A stretch of DNA of 42,639 nucleotides. Origin: Anaerolineales bacterium (GTDB lineage: Bacteria > Chloroflexota > Anaerolineae > Anaerolineales > Villigracilaceae). The number at the start of each line of letters is the position of its first letter. The stretch's first letter is position 1. The translations under genes were made by a program, and so were the position numbers. The notes under the pieces are model-generated. The model searched no databases and had not been told where the DNA came from. It worked only from the letters and a program-made list of their open reading frames with translations. The stretch covers positions 1-42,639 of the forward strand of contig JAJTXU010000010.1 of NCBI GenBank assembly GCA_021462845.1, in the 5' to 3' direction. Shown one piece after another: positions 14,983 through 22,637 of this stretch.

Positions 14983-15606
14983 CTATTTTTTCAATCCTTC
15001 GAGCGTTTTGTAAATATCGTACAGTTCGTTCTGTATTTCATCGCGGTCGCGCATCGATTGCTGTAACAGCGCCTCGAATGCCGGTCTCTGGTCGGCGGGC
15101 AGGGTGCCGAGCAATCTCTCAGCCCGCGCGATCTGCGTGTTTTTATGACGCAGTTTATTTTCAAGGCGCGTGCGATAGCCTTGATAGAACTTTTCCATAT
15201 CCAGCGGCAGGGGCTGGGTGAACGGTTGCTGAGTCACAAGTTCGGCAACGGTCAGCAGAAAATCCTCGGTATCGATGGGTTTTTCCATGAAGCGCGAAGC
15301 GCCGAGGCTCAGGGCAAAATCTTTATCCTCTGGCGTAACATACGTGGCAGAAAGAAAAACAACCGGGATGGCGCGCGTTTCAAAATTGAGCCGCAATTTT
15401 TGCACAAAGGCATACCCATCCAACTTGGGCATCAAAATATCGGTAATGATGAGCGCGGGTCTTTGCCGCGCAACCACCTCGAGCGCTTCCTCCCCGTTGC
15501 GGGCGGTCAGCACAGAATAGCCTTTAAATCGCAGAGTCACTTCAAGCAGTTCGAGAACATTGGGGACATCCTCGACGATCAAGATGGGTCCATAGGCGGC
15601 GCACAT
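14983..15606 (-). CDS. Response regulator (REC domain plus helical C-terminus)
   Basis: A 207-residue single-receiver protein. The REC domain covers about 7-125: acidic pair near EDVP, phosphoacceptor aspartate in LIITDILMPKLDG (about residue 57), the conserved Ser/Thr in VVFLSAT, and the Lys in RFMEKPID. The remaining 80 residues are charged and helical (QGYRTRLENKLRHKNTQIAR, MRDRDEIQNELYDIYKTLEGL) with no recognisable DNA-binding or enzymatic domain. It probably acts by protein-protein contact. No cognate histidine kinase is adjacent. TAAAAT lies 6 bases before the ATG, with GAGG too close to the start to serve as a ribosome site, suggesting a leaderless mRNA. Confidence 0.88.
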   Translation of the reverse strand: MCAAYGPILIVEDVPNVLELLEVTLRFKGYSVLTARNGEEALEVVARQRPALIITDILMPKLDGYAFVQKLRLNFETRAIPVVFLSATYVTPEDKDFALSLGASRFMEKPIDTEDFLLTVAELVTQQPFTQPLPLDMEKFYQGYRTRLENKLRHKNTQIARAERLLGTLPADQRPAFEALLQQSMRDRDEIQNELYDIYKTLEGLKK

Positions 15607-15612
15607 ACCTCG

Positions 15613-15618
15613 ATTTTA
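15613..15618 (-). promoter_or_regulatory. TAAAAT hexamer 6 nt before the response regulator start
   Basis: The order TAAAAT, six bases, ATG places the predicted transcript start at the start codon, the same geometry as at MOSC, amrS, mobA and the PfkB gene. Confidence 0.45.
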
Positions 15619-15703
15619 CCGTATCCCTCGGATGGGCAAACCCGCCTCATGCTCTGACATGAAACTGCTACAGTCTCCCGGCGCGATTCGCCCCCTCAGC
15701 GAC

Positions 15704-16603
15704 TCAACCCTGCCAGACGCGCGACCCCAACGCCGAACATGCAAATTCCACCGCGATCTTCGCGGTTTGATTTTTTTCGTCGAGAATAGGATTCACTTCC
15801 ACAACATCCATGCCGATGAGTTTGCCGGTTTCCGCCACCACTTCGCATGCCAGATGTCCCTCGCGATAGGTTAACCCGCCGGCTACCGGGGTGCCCACGC
15901 CCGGAGCAAAGCGCGGGTCGAGCGCGTCTAAATCCATCGAGAGGTAGATGCCATCCACATCCCGGCTGACGCGTTCGATGCACTGTTCCAGCGCGGCGAC
16001 CATGCCGATACGGTCCACCTGTTCCATGCTGAGGACGAGCGCCCCAGCAGAACGCAGGTTGTCTTTTTCGCCGGGGTCGAGATCGCGCGCGCCAATGATG
16101 GCAACCTTTCCCGGGTCGATGACCGGCACCGGCTCATCATAGAGCGCGGTCAGGCGCGGGTCACCCAACCCGCACAGGGCGGCAAGCGACATCCCGTGAA
16201 TGTTTCCCGATGGCGTGGTGAGGTGGGTGTTGAAGTCGCCGTGCGCATCCAGCCAGATCACGCCGATTTTCTTTTGCTTCGCCGCGCCGCGCACGGATCC
16301 AATCGAAAGGCTGTGATCCCCGCCCAACACAAGGGGAAAACGCCCGCCCTGCATGGAGGTGGCGACCGCGCCCGCCACGCGCCGACTCATCGGCACGATG
16401 CAGTCGATGTATTTGAGTTTGGGATCGGTGATCGAACAGGTTTCTTGAATCGCCACTTCCACATTCCCTTTATCTGCCACTGTATGACCCAAATTTTCGA
16501 GGCGTTGTCGAAGGCTTGAATACCGTATCGCGCTAGGACCCATATCCACGCCGCGGCGATCCGCGCCGAGGTCGATGGGCACACCGATGATGTCTATTTG
16601 CAT
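15704..16603 (-). CDS. rocF: Arginase
   Basis: Hydrolyses arginine to ornithine and urea using a binuclear manganese centre. The 299-residue protein matches arginase length and shows the metal-binding motifs GGDHSLSIGSV near 94, DAHGDFNT near 118-125, and SMDLDALDPRFAPGVGTPVAGG near 222-243, as well as the N-terminal GVPIDLGADRRGVDMGPSAIR. These favour arginase over agmatinase or formiminoglutamase. TAGGAG precedes the ATG. An imidazolonepropionase gene nearby raises formiminoglutamase as an alternative role in histidine breakdown, but the N-terminal signature argues for arginase. Confidence 0.9.
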   Translation of the reverse strand: MQIDIIGVPIDLGADRRGVDMGPSAIRYSSLRQRLENLGHTVADKGNVEVAIQETCSITDPKLKYIDCIVPMSRRVAGAVATSMQGGRFPLVLGGDHSLSIGSVRGAAKQKKIGVIWLDAHGDFNTHLTTPSGNIHGMSLAALCGLGDPRLTALYDEPVPVIDPGKVAIIGARDLDPGEKDNLRSAGALVLSMEQVDRIGMVAALEQCIERVSRDVDGIYLSMDLDALDPRFAPGVGTPVAGGLTYREGHLACEVVAETGKLIGMDVVEVNPILDEKNQTAKIAVEFACSALGSRVWQG

Positions 16604-16655
16604 TGGTTACTCCTAAACTGTATTTATATCCTTCGCACCTAACGGTGTAAAAGAC

Positions 16656-18278
16656 TCACAAACTGAACATGGTCACTTTGTTTTTACCGGCATCTTTCGA
16701 CTGGTACAAAGCGCGGTCTGCGGCTTGCAAGATAAACTCATCCGTGTCGCCGTGCTGTGGGTAGGATGCCACGCCAGCCGAAAAGGTGGCGCTCAATTTC
16801 ATGCCTTCATACTCGATGGTGGTATCCGCAAAATCCTGACGCCACGTTTCGGCGCGTTCATACGCTTTTTCAAGCGTGGCGCCGGGCATGAGGATCACAA
16901 ACTCCTCGCCGCCAAAACGACAGACCACATCTCCTTTGCGCGTATGTTGAACGAGAAACGCGGCAATTTCCTGCAGGATAATATCTCCGCATTTATGACC
17001 GTAGGTATCGTTGAACATTTTGAAATTGTCCATATCCATGATGACTACAGACAATGGAGTTCCATCGCGTTCTGCCCTTGCAACTTCCTGAGACAAAAAT
17101 TCATTCATGTAGCGTCTGTTATACACATTCGTCAATGGGTCGCGGATTGCCTGTTCCTGCAATTCATCACGCAGTTGATTGATCTCCTCCAACTGGCGGG
17201 TGAGGGTCTCATTGGCAAAGAGCAGGTCGTTTTCCAGCCATTTATGCTCGGTGATGTCGTGCGCCACGATCACGCGTCCCTCGAGTTGGTTCGCCGAATT
17301 GTACAAAGCGGTCACCATCACTTCCAGGATACGCGAGGGATCGCCGGGAATTTGGATCTCGTTCCGCGACTGATCGGCGACGAGGAAGTGATGGAGAAGC
17401 TCGGGCCATTCGTGAAATACATCCAGCGGATCTTTCCCGATGATCGCATCCATGCTTTTGCCCAACATTTTTTGGGCTACGATATTTGCATCGACAACAA
17501 TGTCATGGGCGTCTACGACGAAGACCATCTCGGGAATATGTTCCAGCACGGTATGCCGCGCAATGGGAATGAGGTCGAAGATGCGCAGCCCGAACACGCC
17601 GACTACGATCAAAACGGCAGAGACCATGAATGAGATGGGCGTAAGGTCAATGTGCAGGGCAGATGTGGGCAAAAAGCTGAGCGACAGTTGATACACCACA
17701 TTGACCACAGTCGGGATCAAGACTGCGGCGATCAACACATACATCTGCCTGCGATAGATGTTGCGATGCTGTATTGCGCGTCGGATGAGCAGGACGATCG
17801 CCGCCAGACTCGCAAGATACGTATATATGACGGCAACAAAGTACCACGGTCCGCGCTCGATGATCAACGGACCGCCGCCCTCAGAAACCTGCCGAACGGA
17901 GGCATAATACAAGTGAAACCACTGCGTTGAAAATAGAAAGAAGAGCGAGATCGCTGGAATGATGAAAAATAAGGAGGCGGTATATCGGTTTAGCCACCCA
18001 TCCAGCCGGTTATACCGCAAAGCAAAAAAGAGCCAGAAAATAGGCGTGGAAAGGATTCCGATATTTTCAATTTTGAGCCACAACAGTTTCGTTTCCAACG
18101 AGGTGGAAAGCGTGATCATGGCGTAGGAAAAGTTCCACACGGCGAGCATGACCAGCATGGCAATTAATGACCTTCGCCCGGGAGCATGCGGTCGGCGCGT
18201 CAGGAAGGCGGCAATGAACAAAGCCGCCAGCGAGTTTATTAACAAGATCGAAGCAAAGATAATCCACTCAAGGCTCAA
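16656..18278 (-). CDS. Membrane diguanylate cyclase: 7TM region, PAS, GGDEF
   Basis: Makes cyclic di-GMP from two GTP. The 540-residue protein begins with seven predicted membrane helices (about 1-230) of the type fused to histidine kinases (HisKA_7TM-like). A PAS domain follows (about 245-360, EHIPEMVFVVDAHDIVVDANI, ending VIVAHDITEHKWLE), then a short coiled coil and a GGDEF domain (about 375-540). The active-site motif reads RFGGEEFVILMPG, with upstream DPLTNVYNRRYMNEFL and MDMDNFKMFNDTYGHKCGD, so it should be active. No RxxD inhibitory site precedes GGEEF at the usual spacing. The start is TTG at 18278 with AGGTG upstream; the nearby ATG is in another frame. Confidence 0.9.
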   Translation of the reverse strand: MSLEWIIFASILLINSLAALFIAAFLTRRPHAPGRRSLIAMLVMLAVWNFSYAMITLSTSLETKLLWLKIENIGILSTPIFWLFFALRYNRLDGWLNRYTASLFFIIPAISLFFLFSTQWFHLYYASVRQVSEGGGPLIIERGPWYFVAVIYTYLASLAAIVLLIRRAIQHRNIYRRQMYVLIAAVLIPTVVNVVYQLSLSFLPTSALHIDLTPISFMVSAVLIVVGVFGLRIFDLIPIARHTVLEHIPEMVFVVDAHDIVVDANIVAQKMLGKSMDAIIGKDPLDVFHEWPELLHHFLVADQSRNEIQIPGDPSRILEVMVTALYNSANQLEGRVIVAHDITEHKWLENDLLFANETLTRQLEEINQLRDELQEQAIRDPLTNVYNRRYMNEFLSQEVARAERDGTPLSVVIMDMDNFKMFNDTYGHKCGDIILQEIAAFLVQHTRKGDVVCRFGGEEFVILMPGATLEKAYERAETWRQDFADTTIEYEGMKLSATFSAGVASYPQHGDTDEFILQAADRALYQSKDAGKNKVTMFSL

Positions 18279-18301
18279 GAATACACACCTGCATTTTGGA
18301 T

Positions 18302-18326
18302 AAAAAAAGGCGGGTTTCCCCGTCTT
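18302..18326 (-). terminator. Intrinsic terminator after hutI
   Basis: GACGGGGAAACCCGCC (minus strand, 18309-18324) folds into a short GC stem with a GAAA loop and is followed by TTTTTTTA. It lies directly after the imidazolonepropionase stop codon. Confidence 0.75.
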
Positions 18327-18332
18327 TTCGGT

Positions 18333-19607
18333 TCAAGCAGTCCTATAATACCCCACATCCACAGAATATACCCTTCCACGTTTGATAACTTGCCGGACGA
18401 GATTCGTTCCATAGCGATAGCCCAAGTGACGGTACTCCGGCGCGTTCAGGATGAGCATATCTGCCTGTTTGCCGACTTCGATGGAGCCGATCAGATCGGA
18501 CCTTCGGATTGCGTGCGCCGAATTGATCGTTGCCGCCGCTATTGCTTGGGCGGGCGTGATCTTCATAGCGCGGCACGCGAGTGCGATGACAAACTGCATA
18601 GACTCATTCCACGTGGTGCCTGGGTTGCAATCGGTGGCGAGAGCGAAGTAGGCGTCGGCGGCGATGAGTTTTTGCGCGGGGGTGTAATGATTTTCCGCAA
18701 GCCCGAACGGCGTGCATGGAAGCGACACGGCAACCGTCTCCGATTTTGCGAGCGCGGCAATGTCCGCATCGGAGGTGACCACGAGATGATCGGCAGACGC
18801 CGCGCCCAACTCTGCCGCCAGCGACGCGCCGCCGAGGTTGTCGAATTCGTCAGCGTGGATCTTGATGGGGAATCCCAGCGACCCAGCCGCACTCAGGATC
18901 TGACGCGATTGGTTTAAGTCGAAGGCTTTGGTCTCGCAGAACACATCCACAAATGGGAGCGAGAGTCGCGGCGCGTGAGTCTCCCACCATTCTTTGAGCA
19001 TCGGCAACATCGTGTCGCTGACAAGATCGGTGTAGCCCTGCGGATTATCTTTATATTCGGGCGCGATGGCGTGCGCGCCGAGGAACGTGATGGCGAGATC
19101 GAGCGGCGACTCGTCGTCGAGCGCGAGCAGGGCTTTGAGCAGGCGCAACTCGGTGGCGGTTTGCAAGCCGTATCCTGTTTTGGCTTCAGCGGTTGTGGTG
19201 CCGTGAATGAACATCCGCAGGAGGCGCGACCTGCTCTGCGCGATGAGAGTCTCCATGTTGGCGGCGCGCGTCTGCTTGACCGTTGAAATGATTCCACCAC
19301 CCTCCGCTAGAATCTCAAGGTAAGGCTTGCCCGACATCTTCATCTCGAATTCATTTGCGCGGTCGCCCGCCCAAATGAGATGCGTGTGCGGGTCAACAAA
19401 CCCGGGCATGAGCACGCATCCGCTAGCGTCGAGAGTCGGTTCGTCGGGATACGCGGCTTTGAGTTCGGACGTCGTTCCAACGGCAACAATTTTTTCATCG
19501 TGGACAACGACCGCGCCGTCCTCAATAATGCCGAGCGTGCCGAGGCGATGTCCGCGCTGGGGACCGCCTGCGAGGGTGAGAAGTTGGGACGAGGAGTGGA
19601 TGAGCAT
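18333..19607 (-). CDS. hutI: Imidazolonepropionase
   Basis: Third step of histidine degradation: opens 4-imidazolone-5-propionate to formiminoglutamate. The 424-residue amidohydrolase-fold protein has the metal motif DPHTHLIWAGDRANEFEMK near 72-90, YLEILAEGGGIISTVKQTRA, TTTAEAKTGYGL, FLGAHAIAPEY, the zinc ligand region IKIHADEFDNLGGA, and ALATDCNPGTTWNESM near 320. Other hut genes (hutH, hutU) are not in this window. No Shine-Dalgarno site precedes the ATG. A T-rich terminator follows it. Confidence 0.94.
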   Translation of the reverse strand: MLIHSSSQLLTLAGGPQRGHRLGTLGIIEDGAVVVHDEKIVAVGTTSELKAAYPDEPTLDASGCVLMPGFVDPHTHLIWAGDRANEFEMKMSGKPYLEILAEGGGIISTVKQTRAANMETLIAQSRSRLLRMFIHGTTTAEAKTGYGLQTATELRLLKALLALDDESPLDLAITFLGAHAIAPEYKDNPQGYTDLVSDTMLPMLKEWWETHAPRLSLPFVDVFCETKAFDLNQSRQILSAAGSLGFPIKIHADEFDNLGGASLAAELGAASADHLVVTSDADIAALAKSETVAVSLPCTPFGLAENHYTPAQKLIAADAYFALATDCNPGTTWNESMQFVIALACRAMKITPAQAIAAATINSAHAIRRSDLIGSIEVGKQADMLILNAPEYRHLGYRYGTNLVRQVIKRGRVYSVDVGYYRTA

Positions 19608-19636
19608 AGGCAGGAAGTGATTAGATAACAGGTATT

Positions 19637-20434
19637 TTATTTGAGCAGTGTTACAGATTCGGCGATATCGTCCATGATTGGGAAGAGTTCCCCGGCGAAT
19701 TCTTTGGGTGTGACAAGCTGGACCATGATCAGCGTATCGCCTGTTTGGAAAACCAGCATGTGAGATTGGGCAGAGATTGTGCCGCCAGTGGAAGTGGGGG
19801 CGTCCTGAATAAATTCCATCACGCCGATTTCTACGCCGCTTGCGCTGGTAACGACTGGTTCATCCACTTCCACGATTGTCACGCCGTTCTTTCCCATCTC
19901 TTCCTCGAGAAAGCCCGTGACAAACGAAACAGGCAATCCAGCCAAAAATTTATCCTTGACGGCGGTGATCGTTAGGTTTGTGCTAAACCCTTTCACAATG
20001 TATTTTGAATCTTTGTTGACAGCGATCACGCGGATGACATCGGGATCGAGGTTTTTGAACGCGTCGGCTGACGCTTTCAGTTCGGGATTTTCCTCCGCCA
20101 TGCTGTTGAGAATCTCGGTGATATCCTTCGCGCTGAGAGGGATAATGAACCAATCGGAAGGGAGAGCAAGTTGAAAATTGTTGTCGTAGTCGATGAACGC
20201 TGTTTCTCCATTGGATTCCTGGCGTGTTTCAATCCCTGTGGGTACTGGTGTGGGGGTCTGTGTTTGTGTGGGGGTCGGGCTGGGAGTGACGGTGGGACTT
20301 GGCGTGAAGGTTTGTGTGGGCGTGGGGGTTTCTGTGGCGAAAAGGTTGGACACGTCTGAGAACCCGCATGAAATACCTGCCAGGGAGAGGAACAATACGA
20401 AAACCGTAAAACCGAACAAACCTTTGCGATTCAT
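19637..20434 (-). CDS. Secreted lipoprotein with Thr/Pro-rich tether
   Basis: Function unknown. The 265-residue protein has a signal peptide with lipobox LAGISC (Cys at about 23) and a long TPTPTQT-type tether at about 35-70. A compact C-terminal domain runs from about 80 to 265 (FQLALPSDWFIIPLSAKDIT and TLIMVQLVTPKEFAGELFPIMDDIAESV). The domain resembles the PsbP/DUF1795-like folds seen in many secreted bacterial lipoproteins, but this is only a visual match. AGGAGG precedes the ATG. It lies downstream of the ABC import operon beyond a terminator, so it is probably transcribed separately. Confidence 0.75.
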   Translation of the reverse strand: MNRKGLFGFTVFVLFLSLAGISCGFSDVSNLFATETPTPTQTFTPSPTVTPSPTPTQTQTPTPVPTGIETRQESNGETAFIDYDNNFQLALPSDWFIIPLSAKDITEILNSMAEENPELKASADAFKNLDPDVIRVIAVNKDSKYIVKGFSTNLTITAVKDKFLAGLPVSFVTGFLEEEMGKNGVTIVEVDEPVVTSASGVEIGVMEFIQDAPTSTGGTISAQSHMLVFQTGDTLIMVQLVTPKEFAGELFPIMDDIAESVTLLK

Positions 20435-20457
20435 CCTATCCTCCTAACGATAGAAGT

Positions 20458-20485
20458 AAAAACTCCCGGTCATTATAACCGGGAG
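20458..20485 (-). terminator. Intrinsic terminator of the ABC import operon
   Basis: CTCCCGGT (20478-20485, minus strand) pairs with ACCGGGAG (20463-20470) across the loop TATAATG, followed by TTTTTAC. The loop contains a TATAAT that could also serve the downstream lipoprotein gene as a -10 element. Confidence 0.8.
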
Positions 20486-20525
20486 GCGGGTGTGTAAGTT
20501 TTTGTACCGGGGGCGGGCTTTCCGA

Positions 20526-21512
20526 TCAAACATTTCTTGTGCTTCGCGGGTCAAGCGCGTCGCGCAGACCGTCGCCAATGAAGTTGATACACAATACGGT
20601 TAGCATAATCATCAACCCTGGGAAAAGCCATAACCATGGCGCGGTTTGAAGATACTTCACCGCGCTATCGAGCATGTTGCCCCAACTGGCGGTGGGCGTT
20701 TGCACGCCCAAGCCGAGGAAGCTCACGTACGCTTCGCTGGTGATGGCGTTGGCAACTCCCAATGTGGATGAAACGATGATCGGGGCGATGGTGTTCGGTA
20801 AAAGGTGTTTGAAGATGATGCGCGCGTCTGAAACGCCGAGGGCGCGCGAAGCGGAGATGTAATCCATTTCTTTCAGCGACAGCACGTTGGCGCGCACGAT
20901 GCGGGCGAGATACATCCAACTGGTAAACCCAATGACGAAGATGATGACGACCACGCTTCCGCTAAACGCGCGCCCGAGGAATTGTATTTCCGGAACGCTA
21001 CCTCCGATGGCTTTCGATAGGACGATCAACAGAAACAGGCTGGGGATGATCAACATGGCTTCGGTGACGCGCATGAGGAGGTCGTCAATCCATCCGCCGA
21101 AGTATCCCGCGACCGCGCCGACTAGAACGCCCACAACCACCTCGACGATTACGGCAAAAATACCAATGGTGAGCGAGATCTGCCCGCCATAGATGGTGCG
21201 GGCAAGAATATCGCGCCCGATCGTGTCTGTGCCAAACGGGTGCTCGCGCGAGGGTGGCTGGAGTTTTTGCGCGGTGTCGTTGCAGTTGGCGTAGGCTTCG
21301 GCGGTTAAAAATTCCCCGGTGGGCGCGCAAATGCCGCGCGAGAATACAAGCCCTCCCAACCAAATGTAGAGGAGCAATACGATCATCCCGCCGAGGGCGA
21401 AGAGCGCGGCTTTATGCTTGCGGAACCTGCGCCACATCAATTGACCGGGGGTGAGCGGTTGGTTTTTCATGCCGTCGATGGCTGATGTTTCAGGGAGCGT
21501 GATGGTCGTCAT
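20526..21512 (-). CDS. Peptide/nickel ABC transporter permease, DppC-like (cassette 2)
   Basis: An inner-membrane channel subunit of a binding-protein-dependent importer. The 328-residue protein has the DppC N-terminal motif (LMWRRFRKHKAALFALGGMI), HPFGTDTIGRDILARTIYGGQISL, and the coupling EAA loop ASRALGVSDARIIFKHLLPN. The C-terminus is INFIGDGLRDALDPR, the family ending. A large external loop near 50-80 holds two cysteines (GICAPTG and AYANCND). It follows the DppB-like gene by 15 bases and is last in the operon, ending at a terminator. The partner ATPases are not in this window. Confidence 0.92.
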   Translation of the reverse strand: MTTITLPETSAIDGMKNQPLTPGQLMWRRFRKHKAALFALGGMIVLLLYIWLGGLVFSRGICAPTGEFLTAEAYANCNDTAQKLQPPSREHPFGTDTIGRDILARTIYGGQISLTIGIFAVIVEVVVGVLVGAVAGYFGGWIDDLLMRVTEAMLIIPSLFLLIVLSKAIGGSVPEIQFLGRAFSGSVVVIIFVIGFTSWMYLARIVRANVLSLKEMDYISASRALGVSDARIIFKHLLPNTIAPIIVSSTLGVANAITSEAYVSFLGLGVQTPTASWGNMLDSAVKYLQTAPWLWLFPGLMIMLTVLCINFIGDGLRDALDPRSTRNV

Positions 21513-21527
21513 GCGTGTATCTCCCGG

Positions 21528-22559
21528 TTAAGCGATACGGATGCGCGGATCAAGGAACGAGTAGGCGATGTCGGTAACGAGTTGAAAAAAAACCACTGCC
21601 AGACCGGTCATCATCAAGATGCCCATCAATACCGGGAAATCTGATTGCGAGATGGATGTGACGAACAACCGCCCGGTGCCTGGCCAGGCGAAGATGGTTT
21701 CGGTCAACACGGCGCCGGCGAGCAGAAAGGGAATATCCAGACCGATAAGCGTGACGAACGGCAGTGTCGCGTTGCGCAAGGCATGTCTGATCACGACGAT
21801 GTGCTTTTGCAGTCCCTTGGCGCGCGCGGTGCGGATGTAGTCCAAGCCGAGCACCTCCAGCATGGAAGAGCGCACATAACGGCTATACCCGGCAATGCTG
21901 ATGATCGAGAGAGAAACCACCGGCAAGATCATGTGTAAGGCGATCTGCCCGGGCGTCCGCCCCACCTGCGGATCGAACATACCGACGGTGGGGAGGTAAG
22001 GCAACCCCCATTCTTTGAAATTGATGCTGAACAAGTACATGAGCAATAATGCCAGCAGGGGAATCGGCATGGCGTACCCGATGAATGAGAACCCGGTAAA
22101 CAAGTTGTCGAACAGGGAATATTGGCGTATTGCCGAATACACCCCGAAGGCGAGCGAGAAAACAATGATGACGATCTCAACCACTCCCATTAACAATAAG
22201 GTATTGGGCAACCGTTCAGTGACCAGTTCGGAAACAGGGCGTTTGTTGATGAGCGAATTTCCAAAGTCGCCGCGCAACACGCCGAGTCGTTTGCCCGGCG
22301 TTTCAGGAACGCCGTCGCCATCCATGTCAATTTTCATCCAATCGTTGCCAGCCAGCCAAACTACATATTGAACGTAAACGGGTTGATCCAGCCCCAACTG
22401 GCGTCGGAGGCGCTCCCTGTCGGCAGGTTTCGGAGGCGTGCGGACTCCCAACGAAGCGATGGGGTCGCCGAATGCCTGCATCAAAAGGAACAAGACCAGG
22501 CTGATCAGAAAGAGCTGAGGAATGGACTGAAGGACACGCCGAATGATGTAATTGACCAT
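21528..22559 (-). CDS. Peptide/nickel ABC transporter permease, DppB-like (cassette 2)
   Basis: Forms the channel with the DppC-like protein. The 343-residue protein starts MVNYIIRRVLQSIPQLFLISLV, has the DppB motif GDFGNSLINKRPVSELVTERLPNTLLL, the EAA loop TARAKGLQKHIVVIRHALRNATLP, and ends SFLDPRIRIA. Unusually, the external loop after the first helix includes DMDGDGVPE (about 78-86), a calcium-loop-like motif not typical of DppB. The binding-protein gene upstream also has a DSNGDGTRDKDG stretch. A perfect 10-bp stem-loop separates the two genes. Confidence 0.92.
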   Translation of the reverse strand: MVNYIIRRVLQSIPQLFLISLVLFLLMQAFGDPIASLGVRTPPKPADRERLRRQLGLDQPVYVQYVVWLAGNDWMKIDMDGDGVPETPGKRLGVLRGDFGNSLINKRPVSELVTERLPNTLLLMGVVEIVIIVFSLAFGVYSAIRQYSLFDNLFTGFSFIGYAMPIPLLALLLMYLFSINFKEWGLPYLPTVGMFDPQVGRTPGQIALHMILPVVSLSIISIAGYSRYVRSSMLEVLGLDYIRTARAKGLQKHIVVIRHALRNATLPFVTLIGLDIPFLLAGAVLTETIFAWPGTGRLFVTSISQSDFPVLMGILMMTGLAVVFFQLVTDIAYSFLDPRIRIA

Positions 22560-22585
22560 GACGACCGCCTGTGTTGAAACAAATC

Positions 22586-22622
22586 AGCGGACAGGGTGAC
22601 TTTTTATATCATCCTGTCCGCT
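22586..22622 (-). other. Stem-loop between binding-protein and permease genes (cassette 2)
   Basis: AGCGGACAGG (22586-22595) and CCTGTCCGCT (22613-22622) form a perfect 10-bp stem with no strong T-run on the minus strand. A similar hairpin is at the same place in cassette 1. It could stabilise the upstream mRNA so that binding protein exceeds permease, as with malE-malF hairpins. Confidence 0.65.
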
Positions 22623-22637
22623 ATTTGCTTTGTTGAT

